Below are positions 25,252 through 34,216 of a stretch of DNA of 64,000 nt, one piece after another; the stretch's first letter is position 1; each line of letters opens with the position of its first letter. Position numbers and translations under genes: made by a program. Source of the stretch: Oceanicaulis alexandrii DSM 11625 (lineage in GTDB: Bacteria > Pseudomonadota > Alphaproteobacteria > Caulobacterales > Maricaulaceae); NCBI RefSeq assembly GCF_000420265.1, contig NZ_ATUP01000001.1, positions 744,001-808,000 of the forward strand. The letters run 5' to 3'. The notes beneath the pieces are model-generated. The model made no database searches. It worked only from the letters and a program-made list of their open reading frames with translations, and had not been told where the DNA came from.

Positions 25252-26706
25252 ATGCGCCTGTTTGCGTTCGCCGCCTGCCTGATACTGACGCCCTGCGCGG
25301 GCGCTCAAACTGCGCCGGACATGCTGATGGCGCCAGAGGAAATCAGCGCCGCCTGGCGGGTCGAAACCTCACGCACCAGCGCGATTGATATCCTGAACGA
25401 CCAGACCCGTGTCGCGCGCTATGGCCGCGACTGGGCCAGCTGGGTGACGCAATCAGGCGCTCAGATGTGGCTCGACATGTCCCAAGGCGCCCTGTTCGCC
25501 AAAGCGGAGGGTCAGGACATAGTGGTGCGCACCAGCCTTTACGCGGAAGCCCGCCGCCATCTGGACATCTATGTGGCGCTGAGCGAGGGCGGCCGCCGGG
25601 ACGTGATCAGTTTTGGCAATGCCGGGACCTTTGACCGGGTCTGGCTGGAAGCGGCGACCGGGGTGGCGAGCCAGACCGGAACGCTGGCGCTGACCGATAC
25701 GCCGACCGGTTTCATCGCCCTGTATGACGACCAAGTCGTGTTCAGCGCTGATTATGGCGCAGAAGAAGGCTCGCGTTGCGATGCGTCATCGATCGGTGCG
25801 GAGCATTCCGCCAGCGCCCTGGCCTGGCTGCCCTATGTCGCGCCGATCCATCCCGACATTCTTGAGCGTCTGGCTGAAGACGCCCGTTTTCCTTGCGCCT
25901 TTTCTTTCGTGGTCTATAGCCCCGACAGCCCGGCCGGGCGCCTGGAACGCTGGACCCGCACCACGACAGACGACGCGCCAGCGCCTGTTATCCCGCCGAT
26001 GCCGCAAGACAGCACTCCGGTGTATGCCGGCGCCGACCGGTTGAGCGCCGTGCTGACGGCTGCGACCGACACGCTGGCCGGCGTCTATGGGGCCGGACCG
26101 GATTCGGAAGCCTTCTTTGAAGAAAGCCAGCGCCTTCAGGAAGAAGGCGATTACGCCGGCGCCTTGCTGGTTCAAATTCAGGAAACGCATCATTTCGGCC
26201 CCTGCCCCGAAGCCTCCATCGGCAGCGCCCGGCTGACCTGCGCCTATGCCAGCGCGTTGACGCTTTCCGGACAGGACGACGACGCTTTTCTAGAGCTGGC
26301 GGCGGGACTGGATGCGCTGGAGCGCAATGATGCGGCGCGGGCGGTCGAACGCTTTGCGCCCTTCATCGATCGTGAAGGGCATGCCGGCGCAGCGGCGCGC
26401 ATTCTAACGGCGAACGCCCTGATCGCCTGGGGGCGGGTCGGCCTGCAGGCGCGCCCCGATCTGGATCCGGCGCAATTGCTGGCCGAAGCGCTGGTGATGG
26501 ATCCCTTCGCTCCAGACGTCTACTGGCGGCTGGGACAACGCTATCTGGCGGCGGGCGCGCCAGGACCCGCCTGGTCCCTGTTTGATCTTGGCCGTCAATT
26601 GCCTCGGCCGATCGAGGATACGCCGTTGGCGGAGGCCGACACGCTCGAACTCCGGATGTCGGACCTTGCGCCGTACTGGCTGCCCCATGTCGAAACCGCC
26701 CAGTGA
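25252..26706 (+). CDS. Exported protein with C-terminal TPR-like region
   Basis: The 484-aa product has a signal peptide (MRLFAFAACLILTPCAGA) and no recognised family. The N-terminal half is beta-rich (RYGRDWASWVTQSGAQMWLDM, VLTD-like strands LALTDTPTGFIALYDDQVVF) with cysteines in GSRCDASS and RFPCAFSF. From about residue 285 it becomes helical and repeat-like: ESQRLQEEGDYAGALLVQIQE, CAYASALTLSGQDDDAFLELA and DVYWRLGQRYLAAGAPGPAWSLFDL, the size and spacing of tetratricopeptide repeats. AAGGA precedes the ATG at 25252. It is probably periplasmic and may act as an assembly scaffold. It stands alone between the MerR operator and podJ. Confidence 0.6.
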   Translation: MRLFAFAACLILTPCAGAQTAPDMLMAPEEISAAWRVETSRTSAIDILNDQTRVARYGRDWASWVTQSGAQMWLDMSQGALFAKAEGQDIVVRTSLYAEARRHLDIYVALSEGGRRDVISFGNAGTFDRVWLEAATGVASQTGTLALTDTPTGFIALYDDQVVFSADYGAEEGSRCDASSIGAEHSASALAWLPYVAPIHPDILERLAEDARFPCAFSFVVYSPDSPAGRLERWTRTTTDDAPAPVIPPMPQDSTPVYAGADRLSAVLTAATDTLAGVYGAGPDSEAFFEESQRLQEEGDYAGALLVQIQETHHFGPCPEASIGSARLTCAYASALTLSGQDDDAFLELAAGLDALERNDAARAVERFAPFIDREGHAGAAARILTANALIAWGRVGLQARPDLDPAQLLAEALVMDPFAPDVYWRLGQRYLAAGAPGPAWSLFDLGRQLPRPIEDTPLAEADTLELRMSDLAPYWLPHVETAQ

Positions 26707-26903
26707 AACGATTCTCTCCTGTTTAAGAGAGATTTACGAGGCGTTAACCGCATCACCTGCTCTTGATTAAGAGTTGAGTCCATGCGTTCGCCTCGTGGGC
26801 GGTGATTCCATGTGGAATACCAGATATGGCGCCTGCCTGACTGGTTTACACAATATTAACCGCGTCTATAGGGTCGAGCATGGAAGTGTGGAGATGAGTC
26901 GGC
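26707..26903 (+). promoter_or_regulatory. podJ upstream region with GANTC sites and dyads
   Basis: The 197-nt gap holds a weak hairpin TCTCTC / GAGAGA (26713-26732) that may end the preceding gene, two GANTC sites (GAGTC 26776-26780, GATTC 26804-26808), an inverted repeat ATTCCA-TG-TGGAAT (26805-26818), and two copies of TTAACCGC (about 26743 and 26858). GANTC is the CcrM methylation site; in Caulobacter the podJ promoter is cell-cycle controlled through such sites and GcrA. Whether that holds here is inference. Confidence 0.45.
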
Positions 26904-29900
26904 ATGCCGCCTGTGGCGCCTTGGAGTGTGAAGGGGATTGATCCCCGCGCCCGCGCCCTCGCCAAATCAGCGGCGAGGCGTGAAGGCATGACTCTGGGCG
27001 AATGGCTGAACCGCGTCATTCTCGATGACGGCGTATCTGAAAACGCCAAGGACTGGGATGATCAACTCTCCCGTTTCCCGGGCTTTGGCGGCGGCGATGA
27101 CGGTGGTCCCGGACATGACGACCAGCTGACCGAACTTGTGCAACGTCTGTCAGACCGCATGGAAGCGTCAGAACGGCGCTCCACCCAGGCGCTCTCTCAT
27201 ATCGACCAGTCGGTCACCTCCATTTCGCGCCGTCTCGATCTGATCGAGGACAGCGTGGATGAAGAGGGCGAAACCGCGCAGGACGCCATCAAGCGCACCC
27301 GTGCTCAGCAAGACGAAATACTGGAACGCGTGCGCCGACTGGAGCGCGCCGGGCCTGGCGCTGGCGCAGATCCCGCTGCGCTGAAATCGGTGGAGACCAC
27401 GGTCGGCAAGCTGGCGGGGCGGATGTACGAGACCGAGCGCGATGTCCGCGCCGAACTCGACAACCTCGCCCACAAGGAAGAGCGCCGCCGCGACAGCGCC
27501 GAACGCGGGCTGGAAAAACTCGGCCAGCGCCTTGAAGAGACTGAAAAGACGCTGAGCAGCGAAACTCGCGATCTGCGTGAGCTTGTGGAGACGCGTGACC
27601 AGCGCACTCAATCCCTGCTCAGCGATTTGCAAGACACTTCGCGCTCGCTGCAAAGCCGCATCATCTCCGCAGAGGGCGCCACCCAGCGGGCCGCCGAAGC
27701 GCTGGCGGGATCTCAGGAAAAACTCGACAATCGTCTGCGCCAGTTGGAGACGGTCCAGTCTCAGGCGATCAAGGATGAGGACGTGCAGCGCCGCATCGAC
27801 GCGCTGGCGCGCGAAGTCGCTGACGTGATCCGCGAAACGCGCAGCGAATGCGCGCGCCAGATTGCGGAAGTCTCAAAGAACGCCGACAGCCCGCGACTTG
27901 AACGCGCGCTGGCGGAGGCTGAAACCCGGCTTCGCGCCGCCGAACAGCGCCAGTCTGACGCCTTGCAACGCATTGGCGGCGAAGTGGCGCGTCTGGCCCG
28001 CGCCGTCGATCAGCGACTGGATCGCACAGAGCAGCGCCTTCAGCGCCGCCTGGACGAAGACGAAGCCAAACGCCAATCAAAACAAGACCGCTCCGATCTT
28101 GAAGCGCGCCTTGAAAAGGTGCGCCAGGATAACACCGTCGCCATGCGGCGGATTGGAGAACAGGTGGCGAGGCTTGGGGAAAACTTGGCGGACCGCGTCC
28201 AGCAGGCCGAGCACCGCTCGGCGGAGGCGGTCGAAGCAGCGGGCGAACGCATGGCCCAGGTTGTAGAACGTCTCGAACACGCACGCTCATCCAATGGCGA
28301 GCAGGATCTTGAAACCCGCATCCGCGCCTCTGAGGAGCGCACAGCGGAGCGCATCGACAAGGCCATGTCCGGCCTGCACGAGCGGCTGGACCAGGCGCGA
28401 CACGATACAAGCGAAGCGTTGTCGCCGGTCCAGAAGGCGATGAATGCGCTGGCCGAGCGGCTTGAAGCGATTGAAGGCCGCAAGGGCAAATCTAAGGACA
28501 AAGACCCGTCAAAAGCCGTCGTGCGCGAGGCCGTAGACGCGATTGACGATTTCACCAAGCCGCTGCCTGAAGCGCCCGACAATTGGGTCAGCAATGCCGA
28601 AGCAGACGATGACTTCGCGCTGCCGGCCCATGATGACTTCGACATCAAGGCGGAGCCGGCGCGCGCTTCATCCTTCACGCCTGCGGAACCGGGGCCTATT
28701 CTTGCTCCGACGCCCAAGCCTCAACCGGCGCCACAGCACCGCGCAGCTGAGCCAGAGTCCGCCCCTGCGGCGCGCAAACCGGCCGCCATGGGCGCGACGG
28801 CGGATGCAGACTTCCTCGCCAAGGCCCGCAAACAGGTTCGCGCCAATCGCGGCGGCGAAGCAGGCTGGACTCCACCTGCCGAACCGGAGCAGCGCAGCTC
28901 CAACCGCACCTTGCTGCTGGGCGCCAGCGCGCTTGGTTTTCTGGCGGTCGCCGCAGCGGCGGGCATGCTGGTGATGGAGGCCATCAACGGGCCTGAACAA
29001 TCCGCTCTGAATTCAGACCCCAGCGCAACCCTGTCCAGCCTGTTCTCAGAGCCGGCGGATCTGTCGACGTCCGCCACGCCGGACCTGCGTACGGCAGAGG
29101 CTGATGACGGCACAGCCAACGCCTTGACTGAAACGCCCGCCGTTTCAGAGGCAGAGTCGTCTACGCCTGACATTCAACCGGCGCCCCCGCCCACTCAAAC
29201 GCCGAGCGTCGCAGCGCCTGCACCGCGCCCCTCCGCCGCACCGGCGGCCCCCAGCCTTGAAAGCGCCGCCGCCAATGGCGACGCCGTCGCGCGCTACCAA
29301 CTGGCGCTGCAACAACTTGACGAAGGCCGGTTCAGCGACGCCGCCGCCCTGATGCGACGCGCCGCCGAACAGGACGTGCCCGCCGCTCAACGCCGTTTCG
29401 CGCTGATGCTCGCCAATGGAGAGGGCGTGCCCGCCAACCCCGCTTCAGCACGAGAGTGGATGGCCAGAGCTGCTGAGAACGGCAATGTTCAAGCCATGCA
29501 TGACGCAGGCGGCATGTTCATCAACGCTGAATCCACGCCCGACTTCCAGGCGATCGCAGCCCGCTGGTTCGAGCAAGGCGCCTTGCATGGCCTAGTCGAC
29601 AGCCAGGTCAATATGGCGCTTCTGTTCAAGGAAGGCTTCGGCGTTCCCGAAAGCCCCGCCGACGCTTATGCCTGGTTCACCATTGCAGCAAACGCAGGCG
29701 ACGCCGAAGCGCGCAATTCCGCTGCTGAACTGCGCCCCATGCTGACGCCCGAGCAACGCGCCGCTGCGGAATCAGTGGCGCGCAATTTCACGCCGCGCGC
29801 CAGCCGCCCCGAAGCGCAGGGCGAGTATCCGCCTCAGCCTTGGGACAATGGCGCGCTGGCCAGCCCGGCCCAGATCGCCCGCGCCCAGGCCTTGTTGTCT

Positions 29901-30053
29901 CAACTCGGCTATCAGCCCGGCCCCGCGGACGGCATGATGGGCGCGCGCACGCGTGACGCCATTCGCAGCTTCCGTCGCGCCCAGGGCCTGACGGTGTCAG
30001 ATCAAGTGGACAGCACGCTGATCTCACGGCTTGAACAAGCCGCCGCCGGCTAG
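26904..30053 (+). CDS. podJ: Polar organelle development protein PodJ
   Basis: The 1049-aa protein has the PodJ layout. The N-terminus reads PWSVKGIDPRARALAKSAARREGMTLGEWLN, nearly as in Caulobacter PodJ. A long coiled-coil region (about 75-545) follows, then an acidic/proline-rich disordered part, one transmembrane segment (about 670-694, LLLGASALGFLAVAAAAGML), three or so Sel1-type repeats in the periplasm (about 790-930: AVARYQLALQQL, AAQRRFALMLANGEGVP, SQVNMALLFKEGFGVP) and a C-terminal peptidoglycan-binding domain (QARALLSQLGYQPGPADGMMGARTRDAIRSFRRAQGL). PodJ places polar proteins, pili and holdfast at one pole. All modules are intact, in keeping with an asymmetrically dividing organism. 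Confidence 0.9.
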   Translation: MPPVAPWSVKGIDPRARALAKSAARREGMTLGEWLNRVILDDGVSENAKDWDDQLSRFPGFGGGDDGGPGHDDQLTELVQRLSDRMEASERRSTQALSHIDQSVTSISRRLDLIEDSVDEEGETAQDAIKRTRAQQDEILERVRRLERAGPGAGADPAALKSVETTVGKLAGRMYETERDVRAELDNLAHKEERRRDSAERGLEKLGQRLEETEKTLSSETRDLRELVETRDQRTQSLLSDLQDTSRSLQSRIISAEGATQRAAEALAGSQEKLDNRLRQLETVQSQAIKDEDVQRRIDALAREVADVIRETRSECARQIAEVSKNADSPRLERALAEAETRLRAAEQRQSDALQRIGGEVARLARAVDQRLDRTEQRLQRRLDEDEAKRQSKQDRSDLEARLEKVRQDNTVAMRRIGEQVARLGENLADRVQQAEHRSAEAVEAAGERMAQVVERLEHARSSNGEQDLETRIRASEERTAERIDKAMSGLHERLDQARHDTSEALSPVQKAMNALAERLEAIEGRKGKSKDKDPSKAVVREAVDAIDDFTKPLPEAPDNWVSNAEADDDFALPAHDDFDIKAEPARASSFTPAEPGPILAPTPKPQPAPQHRAAEPESAPAARKPAAMGATADADFLAKARKQVRANRGGEAGWTPPAEPEQRSSNRTLLLGASALGFLAVAAAAGMLVMEAINGPEQSALNSDPSATLSSLFSEPADLSTSATPDLRTAEADDGTANALTETPAVSEAESSTPDIQPAPPPTQTPSVAAPAPRPSAAPAAPSLESAAANGDAVARYQLALQQLDEGRFSDAAALMRRAAEQDVPAAQRRFALMLANGEGVPANPASAREWMARAAENGNVQAMHDAGGMFINAESTPDFQAIAARWFEQGALHGLVDSQVNMALLFKEGFGVPESPADAYAWFTIAANAGDAEARNSAAELRPMLTPEQRAAAESVARNFTPRASRPEAQGEYPPQPWDNGALASPAQIARAQALLSQLGYQPGPADGMMGARTRDAIRSFRRAQGLTVSDQVDSTLISRLEQAAAG

Positions 30054-30063
30054 GCGCGGGGCG

Positions 30064-30990
30064 GTGCAGATCTACCTGCCCATCGCCGAGATTTCCCTGA
30101 ACCTCTGGCTGTTGCTCGGCCTGGGTCTGGGCGTGGGCTTCCTGTCGGGCCTGTTCGGCGTTGGCGGCGGCTTTCTGATGACGCCGATCCTGATCTTTCT
30201 GGGCATCCCGCCGGCCGTGGCGGTGTCCACCCAGGCCAATCAGATCGTGGCCAGCTCGGTCTCGGGCGCGCTCGCCCATTTCAGACGCAAGACGCTGGAC
30301 GTCAAAATGGGGCTGGTGCTGCTGGCGGGCGGCATTGTGGGCTCTGTTTCCGGCGTACAGCTCTTTGGCCTGCTGCAAAGGCTGGGACAGATCGATCTGG
30401 TCATCTCGCTTTGCTATGTGGGCTTTCTGGGCGTGATTGGCAGCCTGATGCTGTTTGAGAGCGTCAACGCCATTCGCCGCCGCCGCAGCGCCGGCGGGCC
30501 GGTGCGCCCTAAACGCCGCAAGCGCGGACTGATCGACACGCTGCCCTTCAAGACCCGCTTCGCCGTCTCCGGTCTCTACATGAGCGTGATCCCGCCCATC
30601 GCCATCGGCTTTCTGGTGGGCGTTCTGGCGGCGCTGATGGGGGTGGGCGGCGGCTTCGTCATGGTCCCCGCCATGATCTATCTGTTGCGCATGCCCACCA
30701 ATGTGGTGATCGGCACCTCGCTGTTTCAGATCCTGTTCGTCGCCTCCCTGACCAGTTTCCTGCAAGCGGTGCAGAACCAGACCGTGGACATGGTGCTCGC
30801 GGGCATTCTGATCGTGGGCGGGGTGGTCGGCGCGCAGATCGGGGCGCGGTTCACCAGTAAAATCCCTGCGGAAGAATTACGCGCCTTACTGGCGCTTATG
30901 GTGGTCAGCGTCTGCCTGAAACTGTTGTGGGATCTGACCAGCACGCCGGTGGACATGTTCGTGCTGATGCAAGCGCGCGGGGGGATGTGA
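30064..30990 (+). CDS. TauE/SafE family membrane transporter (sulfite/sulfonate exporter type)
   Basis: The 308-aa protein has about eight to nine transmembrane helices. It has the paired family motif: GFLSGLFGVGGGFLMTPILIFLGIPPAVAV in the first half and GVLAALMGVGGGFVMVPAMIYLLRMP in the second. I chose the GTG at 30064 (VQIYLPIAEISLNLW), which matches the usual N-terminus of this subgroup; a TTG inside podJ at 30031 is less likely. A basic cytoplasmic loop (RRRRSAGGPVRPKRRKR) separates the halves. The next gene, a TIGR02186 protein, overlaps the stop codon, and the two occur together widely, suggesting they work as a unit. The transported anion is not known. Confidence 0.88.
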   Translation: MQIYLPIAEISLNLWLLLGLGLGVGFLSGLFGVGGGFLMTPILIFLGIPPAVAVSTQANQIVASSVSGALAHFRRKTLDVKMGLVLLAGGIVGSVSGVQLFGLLQRLGQIDLVISLCYVGFLGVIGSLMLFESVNAIRRRRSAGGPVRPKRRKRGLIDTLPFKTRFAVSGLYMSVIPPIAIGFLVGVLAALMGVGGGFVMVPAMIYLLRMPTNVVIGTSLFQILFVASLTSFLQAVQNQTVDMVLAGILIVGGVVGAQIGARFTSKIPAEELRALLALMVVSVCLKLLWDLTSTPVDMFVLMQARGGM

Positions 30991-31811
30991 TGACCGCCCA
31001 TGCGCTGATGCTCTGTCTTCTGGGGGCGCTTCTCGCCAGCGCAGACGCACTTGCTGCGCCGCCTGAAGGGGTGCAGCCGCCCGCCCAGATCGCGGCGGCG
31101 CTCACCGAGGATGTGGTTGAAATCCGCTCGACCTTCGCCGGCGCCGAGTTGACGCTGTACGGCGCAGCGATCGGCCTTGAAGAGGGTGATGACATCGTGG
31201 TGGCCGTGCGCGGCCCCGAAGACGATCTGCGCGTCATGCGCAAACGCCGGGTTTTGGGCATCTGGATCAACGCCGCGCCGGTGCGCTTTGAGGATGTGGC
31301 GGGCTATTACGCCGTCGCCTCAACGCGCCCCTTGGCTGAGTTCGCGAGCTTTTCAGCGCTGCGGCGCAACCAGATCGGCATGGACCATGTGCGATTGTTC
31401 GCGCCCGAAAGCATTCGCCGCGAAACCCTGTTCGGGGTGCGCGACGTGCTGGTGACCGATCTGGGCGGCGAGATCGTCGATTATCGCGCCGCCCTGGTGC
31501 GCAACAAGGCCCGCCGCGGGCTCTATGCGGAAGCGCCTGGCGGCGTCGAGGTTCTCGAAGGCGGGTTGTTCCGGGCGCGGGTCGTCTTGCCGCCCACCAC
31601 GCCCACAGGCCAGTATAACGCGGATGTGTATCTGTTCCGGGATGGACAACCCATAGCGACCCGGCGCACAGAGTTGACGGTGGTCAAGGCGGGCGCGGAA
31701 CGCACCATCTATGATCTGGCCCAGAACCGTCCGGTCGTGTACGCCTTGATCTCGGTCTTGCTGGCCATGCTGGCCGGATGGACTGCAGCGGCGGTCACCC
31801 AGCGCCGTTAA
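30990..31811 (+). CDS. TIGR02186 family membrane-anchored protein
   Basis: The 273-aa product has a signal peptide (ALMLCLLGALLASADALA), a beta-rich periplasmic domain (DVVEIRSTFAGAELTLYGA, DIVVAVRGPEDDLRVMRKRRVLGIWIN, MDHVRLFAPESIRRETLFG) and a single C-terminal transmembrane helix (VYALISVLLAMLAGWTAAAV). This is the putative transmembrane family TIGR02186/PF09608 that accompanies TauE/SafE-like transporters. Its ATG is contained in the ATGA overlap with the stop of the transporter gene, the usual sign of coupled translation. It likely serves as periplasmic partner of that transporter; the mechanism is unknown. Confidence 0.85.
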   Translation: MTAHALMLCLLGALLASADALAAPPEGVQPPAQIAAALTEDVVEIRSTFAGAELTLYGAAIGLEEGDDIVVAVRGPEDDLRVMRKRRVLGIWINAAPVRFEDVAGYYAVASTRPLAEFASFSALRRNQIGMDHVRLFAPESIRRETLFGVRDVLVTDLGGEIVDYRAALVRNKARRGLYAEAPGGVEVLEGGLFRARVVLPPTTPTGQYNADVYLFRDGQPIATRRTELTVVKAGAERTIYDLAQNRPVVYALISVLLAMLAGWTAAAVTQRR

Positions 31812-31843
31812 TACAGGCTCCAATTGTTATACGAGGCCTCTCG

Positions 31844-32338
31844 ATGCAACGCCTTAGCGAAGCTCCCGCCCTGGTTCTGATATTGGGATTTGGCGGATTG
31901 CTGCCCTTCATCGCCGGCGCGCTCGGCGTCATGGTGGGCGGCCAGGCCGCCTTGCAGGCCGCCACCGCCCTGCCCGTCTACGCCGCCGTGATCCTGTCGT
32001 TTCTGGCGGGCGGCCGCTGGGCCAGCGAGCTGGTGATCCGCTCGGATACGCCCCGCTCGGGCGTGTTGCTCTTGTCCATCACGCTCAGCCTGGCAGGCTG
32101 GCTCGCGGTGGTGATGCAGGTGTGGAACCGTCCCGGACTGCCGCTGGACCTGGAAATGACGGGCTGGGGCGTGCTGATCGCTGGCTTCGTGATCCAGTTC
32201 CTGTGGGACCGCACCGCCATTCGCGGCGCGACCTTCCCGCGCTGGTACCTGCCGTTGCGCTTTCTGCTGACTGCCGTGGCGGTATTGTGCCTCGGGCTGA
32301 CCGCGTTCGTGCGCAGCTCGCCGACTTTCAGCCTCTAA
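31844..32338 (+). CDS. DUF3429 family membrane protein
   Basis: The 164-aa protein has five predicted transmembrane helices (APALVLILGFGGLLPFIAGALGV; LPVYAAVILSFLAGGRWA; VLLLSITLSLAGWLAVV; WGVLIAGFVIQFLWD; LRFLLTAVAVLCLGL). The motif ILSFLAGGRWA with its Gly-Gly-x-x-Trp is characteristic of DUF3429. I chose the ATG at 31844; an earlier in-frame start would lie inside the preceding gene. It follows the TIGR02186 gene by 32 nt on the same strand and could be its third operon member. It converges on pdeM with a 4-nt overlap. No function has been assigned to the family. Confidence 0.75.
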   Translation: MQRLSEAPALVLILGFGGLLPFIAGALGVMVGGQAALQAATALPVYAAVILSFLAGGRWASELVIRSDTPRSGVLLLSITLSLAGWLAVVMQVWNRPGLPLDLEMTGWGVLIAGFVIQFLWDRTAIRGATFPRWYLPLRFLLTAVAVLCLGLTAFVRSSPTFSL

Positions 32339-33045
32339 TCGCCCAGGAGCTTGGCGCCGTTGACGGCATAGACCCGCTCGCGACCCAGCATGTAGGCGTG
32401 GGGACGTGTCTGGAAGAGCGGCGCATAGGCGGCGTCACAGACATTGAGCCCGCCCGTATACGCGCCGAACGCAGGCAGGATCAGCCGCGCGCCGTCGGTC
32501 GCGAAACAGCGCCGCCGCACCCGGCGCCCCTGGCCGCTGACCTTGGCGCAGGGATGCAGATGCCCCGCCACTTCGCCCGGTCGGGCGCCCGGCTGGGGCT
32601 CATGGCGGAGATGCAAAGGCCCCAGCGCCAGTTCAAACCCGGCCCGCCCGCCAAATCGCGCAGGCGGTTTCGGGTCATGATTCCCCTCGATCCACAGCCA
32701 GTCCTGCACCGACGCGACAAGCGCTGACAGGGCTTCCGCGTCATCGGGCGCCATGCGTCCGTCCGCGCCCAGATCGTGAAAGCTGTCGCCCAAGGCGATG
32801 ACTGACTCCGGCTGGTAAACCGTGATCGCGGCGGCCAGGCGCTGCAAGGTGGCGCGGGTGTCATACGGGGGCAAGAGCTGACCACGGGCCGCATAGGCGC
32901 TGCCTTTTTCAAAGTGCAGATCGCTGACCAGCAGAACCGATTCATCCGGCCAATAGGCCACGCCGGACGGATCCGCGATCAGGCGGGCGCCGTTCACCGT
33001 CATGAAGACAGGGTCGGCCAGCGGCGTACGGAGAGCGTTGGTCAT
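32335..33045 (-). CDS. pdeM: Ligase-associated DNA damage response endonuclease PdeM
   Basis: The 236-aa protein is a calcineurin-like metallophosphoesterase with the ordered metal motifs LLVSDLHFEKGSAYA (D-x-H), IALGDSFHDLGA (G-D), IEGNHDP (G-N-H-D) and GEVAGHLHPCAKV (G-H-x-H). This combination marks the PdeM group found with an ATP-dependent DNA ligase, an MBL-fold exonuclease and an Lhr-type helicase. It lies 39 nt downstream of the exonuclease gene on the same strand; the other two genes are 6 and 11 kb away. It probably cuts or trims DNA ends during damage repair. Confidence 0.88.
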   Translation of the reverse strand: MTNALRTPLADPVFMTVNGARLIADPSGVAYWPDESVLLVSDLHFEKGSAYAARGQLLPPYDTRATLQRLAAAITVYQPESVIALGDSFHDLGADGRMAPDDAEALSALVASVQDWLWIEGNHDPKPPARFGGRAGFELALGPLHLRHEPQPGARPGEVAGHLHPCAKVSGQGRRVRRRCFATDGARLILPAFGAYTGGLNVCDAAYAPLFQTRPHAYMLGRERVYAVNGAKLLGD

Positions 33046-33084
33046 GGCCTCACTTAGGCGAACGCAGAGGATCGAGGCAAGACG

Positions 33085-34104
33085 CTAGTCGTCCTCGTCT
33101 TCATAGCCGACCAGAGACAAGGGGCGCGCCTTGTAACCCTCCAGTTCCGCCCACCGCGCCAACGCATCATCGCGGCCATGAGTGATCCACACTTCTTCAG
33201 GGTTCACATCGCTTATGGTCTGGGTCAGCTCATCCCAGTCGGCATGGTCTGACAGGATCAGCGGCAGCTCGACCCCGCGCTGTCGCGCCCGTGCGCGCAC
33301 CTGCATCCAGCCTGAGGCGAAACAGATCACCGGGTCTGGGAAGCGCCGCGCCCACGCCGTCTGAAATGACGAGGGCGGCGCGATGACGATCTGCCCGGCG
33401 AAGTCCTGCTTGGCGCCGCTGGCGTTCTTGACCGTCGCCTTTTCAAGCGGCCCCAGCGCGACGCCATGATCTTCATACAGCGCACAGAGCTGCTCCATCG
33501 CGCCATGAATATAGATCGGCGCGTCATAGCCCGCCTCTCTGAGAAGGCAGATCACCCGCTGCGCCTTGCCCAGCGCATACGCGCCCACCAGATGGGCGCG
33601 ATCGGGGTTCTGCCTGACGCTTGTCAGCAGCTTGGCGATCTCTCCGGCATCGTCTGGATGACGAAACACCGGCAGGGCGAAGGTCGCTTCGCTCACATAG
33701 ACATGGGCGGGAAAGACCTCGAACCCGGCGCAGGTGGGATCGCGGCGGCGCTTGTAATCACCGGATACGCCGATCACCAGGCCCTTCCAGTCGAGACGAA
33801 TCTGCGCGCTCCCCAACACATGTCCGGCCGGATGAAAGCTGACCTCCACCTCTCCGATTTTAAGGCGCTCGCCATAGGCGATGGAGGCGGGATCAGGGGT
33901 GAAATCCGCGCCATAGCGCGCCGCCATGATGGCGAGGGTTTCGGGCGTCGCCAGAACACGCTGATGTCCCGCACGGGCGTGATCGGCGTGGCCATGGGTG
34001 ACGAGCGCGCGCTCTGCGGGACGCATGGGATCGATAAAAAAGCCCCCCGGTTCGCACCAGAGGCCGCGGTCTGTTTCTCGCAAGAGCTGATCAGGTCGGA
34101 TCAT
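33085..34104 (-). CDS. Ligase-associated DNA exonuclease (MBL fold, CPSF/SNM1-like)
   Basis: The 339-aa protein starts with DQLLRETDRGLWCEPGGFFIDP and then has the metallo-beta-lactamase signature THGHADHARAGH, VSFHPAGHVLGSAQ, GVSGDYKRRRDPT and, near the C-terminus, ILSDHADWDELTQTI, the pattern of beta-CASP-like nucleases. This is the exonuclease of the bacterial ligase-associated set. pdeM follows as probable operon partner. All metal ligands are present. The enzyme is expected to process DNA ends for the ligase, which is encoded 9.4 kb away on the other strand. Confidence 0.9.
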   Translation of the reverse strand: MIRPDQLLRETDRGLWCEPGGFFIDPMRPAERALVTHGHADHARAGHQRVLATPETLAIMAARYGADFTPDPASIAYGERLKIGEVEVSFHPAGHVLGSAQIRLDWKGLVIGVSGDYKRRRDPTCAGFEVFPAHVYVSEATFALPVFRHPDDAGEIAKLLTSVRQNPDRAHLVGAYALGKAQRVICLLREAGYDAPIYIHGAMEQLCALYEDHGVALGPLEKATVKNASGAKQDFAGQIVIAPPSSFQTAWARRFPDPVICFASGWMQVRARARQRGVELPLILSDHADWDELTQTISDVNPEEVWITHGRDDALARWAELEGYKARPLSLVGYEDEDD

Positions 34105-34163
34105 TCACACAGACATAGGGCGTCTTCACGCGCCGGGAAACCAATGATCCTGAGGAGAGGTGA

Positions 34164-34200
34164 GCGGCGCTGCTCGAGGGGGGAGAGAAAGCAGCGCCGC
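34164..34200 (-). terminator. Perfect 10-bp hairpin downstream of the carbonic anhydrase gene
   Basis: Arms GCGGCGCTGC / GCAGCGCCGC enclose a 17-nt loop containing a run of six G. It lies 17 nt past the carbonic anhydrase stop. There is no U tract on the minus strand, so it may be a terminator helper or an mRNA 3'-end stabiliser. Confidence 0.4.
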
Positions 34201-34216
34201 CCGAATACGGGCAAAG

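Noticed and set aside
29788-30765. 325-codon minus-strand frame rich in Gln, His and Asp
   Set aside because: Antisense to podJ and the TauE gene; low-complexity mirror of membrane-protein codons.
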